Assembly (NCBI GenBank): GCA_047967505.1
Contig: CM106541.1
DNA: 64,000 bases
Strand: one strand, 5' to 3'
Source: Dipteris shenzhenensis
Lineage: Eukaryota > Polypodiophyta > Polypodiopsida > Gleicheniales
Below, piece after piece: positions 56,040 to 64,000 of this stretch. Every line of letters starts with the position of its first letter. The first letter of the stretch is position 1. A model generated the notes under the pieces. The model saw only the letters and a list, made by a program, of their open reading frames with translations. It was not told the origin of the DNA and did not search any database. A program made the translations under genes and the position numbers.

Positions 56040-58400
56040 CTCTCTCTTTCCTTCTTCCCCCTTCTCTTTTTCTCCTTTTTCCCCCTTCTCTTTTTTCCCT
56101 CTTCTCTTATTCTCTCTTTCCCCATTCTCTCTTTCCCCCTCTCTCTTTTCCCCCTCATGCATGAGCATGAGCTTATGCGTAAGTTTCCGCATAAGCTTAT
56201 GCGGAAATAGAGAATGAGAGAAGCTTATGCTTCTCTCATTCTCTTTTTCCGCATAAGCTCCTTCTCTTTTTCTGCATAAGCTCCTTCTCTTTTTCCGCAT
56301 GAGCATAAGCTCCTTCTCTTTTTCCGCATGAGCATAAGCATGAGCTTATGCTTATGCTTATGCATGAGCATAAGCATAAGCATAAGCTCATGCTTATGCT
56401 CATGCATGAGCATGAGCTTATGCGTAAGTTTCCGCATAAGCTTATGCGGAAATAGAGAATGAGAGAAGCTTATGATTCTCTCATTCTCTTTTTCCGCATA
56501 AGCTCCTTCTCTTTTTCCGCATAAGCTCCTCTTTCTCTTTTTATGCATAAGCTCCTTCTCTATTTCCGCATGAGCATAAGCATGAGCTTATGCTCATGCA
56601 TGAGCATCAGCTTATGCATAAGTTTCCGCATAAGCTTATGCGGAAATAGAGAATGAGAGAAGCTTATGCTTCTCTCATTCTCTTTTTCCGCATAAGCTCC
56701 TTCTCTTTTTCCGCATAAGCTCCTTCTCTTTTTCCGCATGAGCATAAGCTCCTTCTCTATTTCCGCATGAGCTTATGCGTGAGCTTATGCTTATGCTTAT
56801 GCATGAGCATAAGCATAAGCATAAGCTCATGCATGAGCATGAGCTTATGCGTAAGTTTCCGCATAAGCTTATGCGGAAATAGAGAATGAGAGAAGCTTAT
56901 GCTTCTCTCATTCTCTTTTTTTGCATAAGCTCCTTCTCTTTTTCCGCATAAGCTCGTTCTCTTTTTCCGCATGAGCATAAGCATGAGCTTATGCTTATGC
57001 TTATGCATGAGCATAAGCATAAGCGCGTAAGTTTCCGCATAAGCTTATGCGGGAATAGAGAATGAGAGAAGCTTCTCTTTTTTCGCATAAGCTCCTTCTC
57101 TTTTTTCGCATAAGCTCCTCTTTCTGTTTTTATGCATAAGCTCCTTCTCTATTTCCGCATGAGCATAAGCTCATGCTTATGCTCATGCATGAGCATGAGC
57201 TTATGCTTAAGTTTCCGCATAAGCTCCTTCTCTTTTTTCGCATAAGCTCCTCCTTCTCTTTTTATGCATAAGCTCCTCCTTCTCTTTTTCCGGATGAGCA
57301 TAAGCTCCTTCTCTTTTTCTGTATAAGCTCCTCCTTCTCTTTTTCCATATAAGCTCCTTCTCTTTTTATGCATAAGCTCCTCCTTCTCTTTTTCCGCATG
57401 AGCATAAGCTCCTTCTCTTTTTCCGTATAAGCTCCTCCTTCTCTTTTTCCGTATAAGCTCCTTCTCTTTTTATGCATAAGCTCCTCCTTCTCTTTTTCCG
57501 CATGAGCATAAGCTCCTTCTCTTTTTCCGTATAAGCTCCTTCTCTTTTTCCACATAAGCTCCTCCTTCTCTTTTTATGCATAAGGTCCTTCTCTTTTTCC
57601 GCATGAGCATAAGCATGAGCTTATGCTTATGCTTATGCATGAGCATAAGCATAAGCATAAGCTCATGCTTATGCTCATGCATGAGCATGAGCTTATGCGT
57701 AAGTTTCCGCATAAGCTCCTTCTCTTTTTCCGCATAAGCTCCTCCTTCTCTTTTTATGCATAAGCTCCTTCTCTTTTTCCGCATGAGCATGAGCTTATGC
57801 TTAAGTTTCCGCATAAGCTTATGCGGAAATAGAGAATGAGAGAAGCTTATGCTTCTCTCATTCTCTATTTTCGCATAAGCTCCTTCTCTTTTTATGCATA
57901 AGCTCCTTCTCTTTTTCTGCATAAGCTCCTCCTTCTCTTTTTATGCATAAGCTCCTTCTCTATTTCCGCATAAGCTCCTTCTCTTTTTCCGCATAAGAAG
58001 CTTATGCAGAAATAGAGAATGAGAGAAGCTTATGCGGAAATAGAGAATGAAATAAGCTTTTGCGTGAGCATATGCGGGAATAGAGAATGAGAGAAGCTTA
58101 TGCTTCTCTCATTCTCTATTTCCGCATATGCGGAAACATGAGCATAAGCTCATGCTCACCCATGAGCATAAGCATAAGCTCATGCGGAAAAAGAGAAGGA
58201 GCTTATGCGGAAATAGAGAATGAGTTTTCGCATAAGCTTCTCTCCTTCTCTTTTTCCGCATAAGCTCCTTCTCTTTTTCCGCATGAGCATAAGCATGCAG
58301 AAACTCATTCTCTATTTCCTCATTCTCATTCTTTTCTTTCCTTTCCATCTTCTTTCCCTCTTATCTTTCCCTCTTTCCTTTCCCTCTTCTTTCCTTTCCC
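56040..58400. repeat. Pyrimidine-rich GCTTATGC microsatellite of element E
   Basis: Units of CTCCTTCTCTTTTTCCGCAT and AAGC alternate with palindromic blocks (GCATAAGCTTATGCGGAAAT, GCATGAGCATAAGC). A higher-order unit containing AAGTTTCCGCATAAGCTTATG and GAATGAGAGAAGCTTATGCT recurs about every 230-260 bp from 56180 to 57100, then again near 57810 and 58080. Both-strand ORFs are repeat artefacts. Lying between the mini-exon donor (about 55930) and the acceptor at 58486-58487, it is probably one long tnpA leader intron with a giant pyrimidine tract. Confidence 0.85.
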
Positions 58401-58489
58401 TCTTCTTTCTTCTTGCCTATGCCTATGCCTATGAGAATGCTCATGTTTGTTTTTTGTTTTCTGTTTTCGTGTTTGTGTCTATGTTAGAC

Positions 58490-60068
58490 ATGGGATCACG
58501 TCGCTCATCCGACAAGTACGGACAGCCTCGTAGGAGGAGAGCTCACGATCTATATGCTCCAGAGGACTTTGATTCCTCTCAGGCGACTACCCCGAGGACT
58601 ACCCCTGGTCCGACTCCTCTCGGTCCTGGCACTGTGACTACCCCTGGTCCGACCCCTCTTCCACGTAGCACTGCGACTACCCCTCAGGGAACTCCTTTGC
58701 TAGCCGCGCATGGCTTTGTCGGGACTCCCGACGAGTTTGTAGCGCAGATGAGCGATGAGGAGGCAGCGAGATTCTTCTCTCTGCTCTCTCAGAGGACCTC
58801 CGCAATTCCTTCCCCTACACCGACGGGTGGACGTACTGCCCAGCCATCCCCTCGCGCCCCTTCGACCGCGGGATCATCACCTGCGCATGCCTCCCACAAG
58901 GGAAGGAAGAGTAGGATGGGCAGCTCATGTTGTGCTGACTCAGGAGATGTAGACGAGTCAGCACACTCACGCTCCTTTAGGTCTCCACTTGGTCCGGAGA
59001 CACAGTATCAGTCAGGTCCCTTTCCCTCTCCTACTCCCACTGCTACTCCTCGATCCGTAAGCGGTCGCGCAGCTTCCACTCCTTCAGACTCTGCTACTGT
59101 CAGTCCCCCTTACTCATCAGGGGATCTCTCCTATCAAATCACATCTGCCGGAGAGATAATAGAAGACAAAAAGGGCAAAGCAGTGATGGCCGCCATGAGG
59201 AGGTTGATGAGTCATCACTTCAAGAGCGGCATAAATATCGATTGGCGGTATCAAGATGCCCAAAAGAAGCAGGCGGTGATCGATGAGTTAAAACAAAGAT
59301 ACCCTAATCCGCCAAATGTGGATTTTAATAACAATTATATGCTCGAGCGCATGGGTTTGGTCCTAAAGCATCGCAGATCAACCTTGCGTACTTCCATTAC
59401 AAAGGGGTTGGTTAAACCCAGCTGGGCAGACAAAGCTGATTGGAAGTACTTCAAGAAGCAACATAGGGACCATCCCGAAATGTTCGAGGGTCAGAGGAGG
59501 GCTGCGAAGAGATGGCTGGACATCGTAGGTACTTCGCACTTTGGTGCAGGCGGATGGTATGCGTTCGAGGCAACCGTGGTAAGTCTACTTCTTCCCATTT
59601 AATGTATTGTTCTATTTGTTTTACTTACATATTACATGCACTTTAGCTAACTCTAACTCTCGTAAATTGGATCCACAGCAAGCTGTGATGGGTCGTCTTC
59701 CTACGGATGCAGAGACGCGGCGCGCATTTCGGATAGGAACAAAGCCGTGGTTCATTGAGCAAGAGGCAATGGGAGGGACAGTCGATTGGGCTGAGGTGGC
59801 TGCTCGCACGGTATAAGTTTACTCCTACTTGTAATCTTACTTTTTAATTTAAGTTCCAATCTAATTTTTGATTTATATGGTTCACTCTTAGGGTCAAAGC
59901 TCAAGCGTCCCATCATCGGAGACGAGCGATCAACAGGGGCAAGGATCGGACGCAGGTGCCGAGGACGAGGGAGAAGACGCAGGTGTCGGGGACGAGGGAG
60001 AAGACGCAGGTGTCGAGGACCAAGGAACAGGCCAACAAGACGAAGATGATTCGGATTCGGATGAGTAG
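58490..60068 (+). CDS. TnpA-like DNA-binding protein of element E, apparently intact
   Basis: Three exons: 58490-59578, 59679-59810 and 59892-60068, joined by GTAAGT/CACAG and GTATAAG/CTTAG borders in phase 0, giving about 465 residues. The start MGSRRSSDKYGQP comes two bases after an AG acceptor. Residues 1-210 are rich in Ser, Pro and Thr with TTPGPTP repeats and a KGRKSR basic patch. Residues about 215-360 are the conserved core: MRRLMSHHFKSGI, RYPNPPN, MGLVLKHRRSTLRTSI, W..F.K.H.DHPEMFEGQ..AAKRWLD, GTSHFGAGGWYAFEA. The tail is acidic (GEDAG repeats, DDSDSDE). It resembles the plant Transposase_24/TnpA-like group. Presumed job: bind the TCGCTATATAGCGA repeats at ends and promoter. Binding is inferred. 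Confidence 0.8.
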
Positions 60069-60251
60069 TGGTAGTAGCATTTTGTATATCCGCTCGTTTG
60101 AGCAATTTTGTATCGCCCTTTCACAGGGTAATTTTGTTACAAACACAGTTGTATATGTATATGCATTTCTTCCTCATCGTTCACAAGAACAATTTTGTAT
60201 CACCCTGCAAGCAAGGGAAATTTTGTTATAAAAAACTTTCTTTTGTAATTA

Positions 60252-60326
60252 CAAAAAAAAAAAGGATAGTAGGGCTAAACAGGGCCAAAAGGAAGCCCTG
60301 TTTAGCCCCAGTAACCCTTTTTTTTT
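60252..60326. terminator. Long hairpin after the tnpA gene of element E
   Basis: Arms of about 24-30 bases around GGGCTAAACAGGG and CCCTGTTTAGCCCC with A-run and T-run at the base. It is homologous to the hairpins at 9209-9280 (B) and 34643-34712 (A). Arm changes between copies are partly compensated, for example GGATAGTAGGGC versus GCCCCAGTAACC is imperfect in E. Confidence 0.6.
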
Positions 60327-60334
60327 ACTTCTGT

Positions 60335-60590
60335 TAATCGTCTCTATATAGCGACGTTTACCAGTGTCGCTATATAGCGACGATAAACAGTGTTGCTATA
60401 TAGCGACGTTTTGAATCGTTGCTATATAGCGACGATTATCAGCGTCACTATATAGCAACGGTTTATAGCGACGCTCCTTTTCCGACGATTTTAACGACTT
60501 TTATAGCAACCTTTGCGCCCGTGAAAAAAAAAAAATTTAATGTAAAAAGCGTCGGTATTTCCGTCGGAAAATGGCCTATGCCTTGTAGTG
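60335..60590. repeat. Right subterminal palindromes and terminus of element E
   Basis: TCGCTATATAGCGACG and variants at 60353-60480, the GCGTCGGTATTTCCGTCGG spacer, and the terminus GCCTATGCCTTGTAGTG. Confidence 0.8.
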
Positions 60591-60593
60591 GGT

Positions 60594-63255
60594 GCTCTCA
60601 AAACATCCCTGGTCTTCCTTACTCCAGGTGTAACAACAGAAGGAATACCCAACTCATCATCAATGCTCTGCTCTGAGCCACTGGATTCACCATCCACATA
60701 AGAGTGACCTGCATTCACATCAAACATGGGCTGATCTACCTTCTCTTTTCCTTTTCGTGGTACCTGCGTACCACTATCTGCATTGCTTTGAGGAGATTCT
60801 CCTGATCTCAATCTACCTGTCCATGGCAAAGTATGTGAACCACTGCTAGAGGACACTGCAGGTCCACTGATATTTTGTGATTGCTGCTGTGAATTTTGTG
60901 CAGCATTACCATTTTGTGCATCTACATCAATCATCACATTTACTGGTTTATACCAACTGCTCATCTCATCAAAAACAACATCTCTGCTCATTGTGAACTT
61001 ACGTGTAGAAGGGTTATAGCATCTATACCCTTTCTGCTGCAGAGAATAACCAATAAAGACGCACTTCTCAACCTTTGGATCCAACTTGGACCTCAACTCA
61101 TCTGGCACATGAACATAGGCAATGCAACAAAAAATTTTCAGATGAGAAATGTCTGGTTTCCTACCAGTATACATCTCCTCTGGCGTCATGCCATGTATTG
61201 CTGCAGTGGGAGTCCTGTTCATTATATAAACTGTTGTAGCAACTGCTTCAGCCCAATAATAATCTGGTAGATCTTTTTCATTTAGCATAGCCTGAGATAC
61301 CTCTCCAATATGCCTGTTTTTTCTTTCTGCAATTCCATTTTGCTGTGGGGTATGACTGCATGAATATTGCTGCTTTATACCATGCTCCTGCAAGAACCTT
61401 CAAACTCATTTGAGAGGTACTCTCCCCTTCCATCTGACCTTAGGCATTTTATTTGCAGACCTGTTTCTTTTTCAACCATAGCTTTGCAAGCTTTGAAGTG
61501 CCCAAACACTTCACTTTTCTTTTTCATAAAATACACCCAAAGTTTTCTGCTGAAGTCATCAATAAATGTGACAAAATAGTGACAGCCTCCAATAGATGCA
61601 GCTTTAGTAGTCCACACATCAGAGTGGATTAATTCCAATGGCTTTTTACTCTCTTGAACATGCCTAGGAAAAGGTTTCCTTGCCTGTTTCCCAAATTGAC
61701 ACGCTTCACAAACCTTGTGCATTTCCGCAACCTTGAATTTAGGCAATCCTGCAACAATATTTTGGGCTTGCATTGATTTAAGTCGTTGTATATTAACGTG
61801 ACCAATGCGTTTGTGCCAGATATCAATATCTGCAACTACACCGGTCCCATGTGCAAACATTGCTGCACTCAATTCAGGCATGTCCGCATCCAGCGTAAAC
61901 ATCATGCCCTTCTTCTTTCCTTTTGCTATCAAGCGACCATTATTTTTCATATCCTCAACAAAGCATCCATGAGGATTAAATCTGACCTGCAAGCCCTGCT
62001 CAACCATCTGACCAACAGAAACCAGGTTCTTGGTGATGTTCGGGACATGAAATACATCAGACAAGTATTTCTTTTTCCCATCCTGCATAGACAAAGGAAT
62101 TTTGCCAATCTGCACAATAGGATGTGCAGTATCATCACCAGTCTCCACAAATCCTGGTTTTTCCATTTTCCTTGCATCTTGCATCCATTCTGCATGACCT
62201 GTCATGTGGTTTGACGCACTTGAGTCAACATACCACACATCATTTCGTTCTTCTGCAGTTGTCACAAAATTGGTCATATGCTGCACCATAAATAGATGCT
62301 CATTTCTGTCATCACCCTGCCTACTAGAAGATGCATAATTGCCTTGCTGCAATTTTCCATTCATAATGTCATTCTGCTTTTTATAGCAGTCCTTAGCCAT
62401 ATGACCCATTTTGCCACAATAGTAGCATTCAACATTGTTGTTTGCATTTTGGCCTCTCTGCCATCCACCACGACCTCTTTGGCTCCCCCTGCCTCTAGAG
62501 TTACCATGTCCTCCTACATAGGACTGGTTTTCTTGCGTTTGTTGCATATTCTGATTTCTACCACGGCCTGCAGATCGGCCTCCTCTACCTCTGCCTCTAC
62601 CTCTGCCAGCATTTGAGTAGAAGACAGTTTCTTTTGAAGTTCCTGCTGAAGAAGATGCACCACCATTTCTCTGCTCTTCAGAAATAAGAAGAGCAATCAA
62701 CTCCTCAAAATCAGGAAATTTTTCACGGACGGCAATGGATGTCCGGAACTGTGCATAATCCTTTCCTAGACCATTCAAGGTCACAGAAACTAAATCGTCA
62801 TCATCCACTGGCGACCCAATGGAAGCAAGTGCATCCGCAATTTTCTTCACCTTCATGTGGTAGTCATTGATGCTCATATTTTCTCTCTGCACATTGTGCA
62901 GCTCCTGCTTGAGCTGCATTTTCCTGGCTTGCGTATTTGTGTTGTACATTTTTGCCAAAGTATCCCATGCCTCCTTTGGCGTACTTGCATCCTGAATATG
63001 CACAATCATGGAGTCCGAAATACTGATAGACAGCCAGTACATAACTTTCCTGGCTCTCTCATGCCATCCTTTAAATGCTTGCATTTCCTGTTGATTGGGA
63101 ACATTAGGAAGAACAGGTTCTTCTTCATTTCCTGTAATGAACTCCCAATAGCCTTTTCCCATCAAGAAATTTGTCATTCTAAACTTCCATGCCTGGAAGT
63201 TGTTCTTGTCAAGCTTTTCAGTGATCACAATCTGTGAAAGAGAATCATATGCCAT
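60594..63255 (-). pseudogene. Copia gag, protease and integrase part
   Basis: ATG at 63255 (MAYDSLSQIV). Gag of the UBN2 type (NNFQAWKFRMTNFL, YHMKVKKIADAL) with an RGRGRG-rich stretch and the zinc knuckle CYYCGKMGHMAKDC. Protease WYVDSSASNHMTG, where the usual DSGA is DSSA. Integrase zinc part (HKRIGHVNIQRLK, CEACQFGKQ) and catalytic core (HSDVWT, FVTFIDDFSRKLWVYF, RSDGRGEY, HTPQQNGIAERKNRHI). A single-base loss near 61398 shifts the frame within the integrase core, so the region is two overlapping ORFs (63270-61375 and 61393-60594). The second continues to the E insertion point at 60593. The missing upstream of the reverse transcriptase is resumed at 50433. Confidence 0.88.
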
Positions 63256-63786
63256 TATAGAACACTGCAAAATATTCTGTCACTGCAAAAAAACACAGCT
63301 TTTGCCTCACACGGGCAGATCTGCAAAACTGACAAAAGTGGTATTTCACCACACAGTCACTTCCTAGTGATGATTTTGCATCAACAGGCAACAAGCATGA
63401 ATCTGCAACTCCCAATGTCTCTGCGCATAGGCATACGATGCAATTTCTGCGGTAACTTTTCACCGACCTGCAGAACAGTGGTCGCACAGCAAAAAATAGG
63501 GCCTTTTTCTGAGTGCCTGCGGAGAACTTCTGCCTCCAAAACGGGCCCCGAAATGACCTCGAATCAGAAAAATAAAGTCACCAAGGGCTTTGCCTCACCC
63601 GCAGCATATAATGCCCTCTCGCCACACCGCGAAGGGCGTCTCAATCTGAGACAGTGCACTCTTGCACTTCCGGCTGTGCTACCTGCAGAGATTTGCTCCC
63701 AAACTCAAAAAAGGAAAGCAACACTGGTCCTCTTACCAGGACACCACGAACTTGGTTTGCTTTCTTGAGCTCCTTACCACGAACAA
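63256..63786 (-). other. Copia 5' leader
   Basis: Untranslated leader between primer site and gag start, about 530 bp. The short ORFs on both strands have no recognisable motifs. Confidence 0.6.
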
Positions 63787-63799
63787 GGCTCTGATACCA
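63787..63799 (-). promoter_or_regulatory. Copia primer-binding site for initiator tRNA-Met
   Basis: Sense strand reads TGGTATCAGAGCC right after the 5' LTR, the standard complement of the 3' end of plant initiator tRNA-Met. Confidence 0.92.
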
Positions 63800-64000
63800 T
63801 GTGAAGATAGTGGGAGAGAGGGAAGGAGTCTCACTTGAGGCTTTCTCACAAGCACAATGGGGGAATACACACAAAACGTGGAGGCTGAAAACAGTTTCCT
63901 CTTCTTGTTGTAAAAGCCAAAAGAACTCAAGTACAAAGAAATAGAAGAACCCTATATGTGGGTCTCAAACCAAACTCAACTAACTAAGGTGGCTTACTAA
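63800..64000 (-). repeat. Copia 5' LTR, partial
   Basis: Its 201 bases match 48421-48621 with two differences (a G/C change at position 56 and another near position 78 of the compared stretch). The LTR continues outside the window. Confidence 0.9.

Larger units (their letters stand above)
50437..60590 (+). mobile_element. CACTA element E, most complete family-1 copy
   Basis: 10,154 bp. Left end CACTACTACACACGCATCC at 50437; right end, as reverse complement of 60590, CACTACAAGGCATAGGCC. Perfect 3-bp target duplication GGT at 50434-50436 and 60591-60593; the two copia flanks join in frame with one GGT copy. Order: subterminal palindromes, tnp2 (minus), central palindromes, tnpA leader with microsatellite, tnpA (plus), hairpin, subterminal palindromes. 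It contains no nested element. tnpA is open throughout its exons and tnp2 has one definite stop, so this is the best template for the other copies and the youngest insertion here. Confidence 0.95.
48421..64000 (-). mobile_element. Ty1/copia LTR retrotransposon, interrupted by CACTA element E
   Basis: LTRs at 48421-48771 and from 63800 beyond the window edge. The element reads on the minus strand: primer site, gag-protease-integrase (63255-60594), reverse transcriptase and RNase H (50433-48732), purine tract, LTR. Integrase upstream of reverse transcriptase is the copia order. Over the 201 bp that can be compared the two LTRs differ at two positions, so insertion was recent. It landed inside the DUF7869 gene; the outer target duplication cannot be read because the right flank is outside the window. 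It carries a frame change, a nonsense codon and the 10-kb CACTA insertion, so it is inactive. Confidence 0.92.

Noticed and set aside
56001-57922. ORFs with repeated RKKRRSLCGKREGAYAEK units in element E
   Set aside because: A regular unit makes a regular peptide, but it lies in the probable leader intron, has no counterpart in B or Z and no start context.
60956-61270. Plus-strand ORFs of 124-142 codons within the copia region
   Set aside because: They are antisense shadows of the gag-integrase frame.

Overview
The window is nuclear DNA of a land plant with a large, transposon-rich genome. Spliced plant DNA-transposon genes, a Ty1/copia LTR retrotransposon primed by initiator tRNA-Met, Helitron remnants and a plant-type CTD-phosphatase-like exon all point this way. 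A fern, lycophyte or gymnosperm is my guess (low confidence). I see no intact single-copy host gene, no tRNA or rRNA gene and no CRISPR array. Almost everything is a mobile element or its debris.

Layout, left to right. 1-2335: a decayed Helitron, minus strand. 2336-39891: an old, left-truncated CACTA element (Z), which contains CACTA element A (7728-34956), which contains CACTA element B (8973-32502), which contains two elements of a second, CACAA-ended family, F1 (9904-17234) and F2 (23947-31388). Every internal insertion can be placed to the base from 3-bp target duplications: TAG/CAG for A, ATA for B, AGA for F1, ATT for F2. 39892-44950: AT-rich DNA with ORF remnants, a 278-bp and a 180-bp tandem duplication and a minisatellite. 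44954-48420: a broken minus-strand gene of the DUF7869 transposase-like type. Its 5' part is cut by a copia element (LTR 48421-48771, second LTR from 63800 to beyond the window). The copia pol gene is itself split by a near-complete CACTA element, E (50437-60590, target duplication GGT).

How the elements are built. Family 1 (Z, A, B, E) carries two divergent genes. One is a Tnp2-type transposase (Transposase_21, DUF4218, DUF4216, acidic tail); the other is a TnpA-like DNA-binding protein. Between them lies a promoter zone with palindromic TCGCTATATAGCGA repeats. The same repeats fill both subterminal regions, so the likely binding sites of the element's own protein sit at both ends and at the bidirectional promoter. 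A long pyrimidine/purine microsatellite built on GCATAAGC/GCTTATGC appears to be an intron in the tnpA 5' leader. Family 2 (F1, F2) has the same plan with a different palindrome, CGTCTATAGACG, in four clusters. E is the best preserved: its tnpA reads through three exons without a stop, and its tnp2 has one clear nonsense codon.

Standout observations: the datable four-level nest; two unrelated palindromic subterminal codes on one gene plan; a host CTD-phosphatase-like exon captured inside Z's tnp2; recurrent stop codons at the same positions in different copies; F1 and F2 forming a 7.4-kb inverted repeat; and an unusual DUF7869 gene with a Tnp1-like leading segment.
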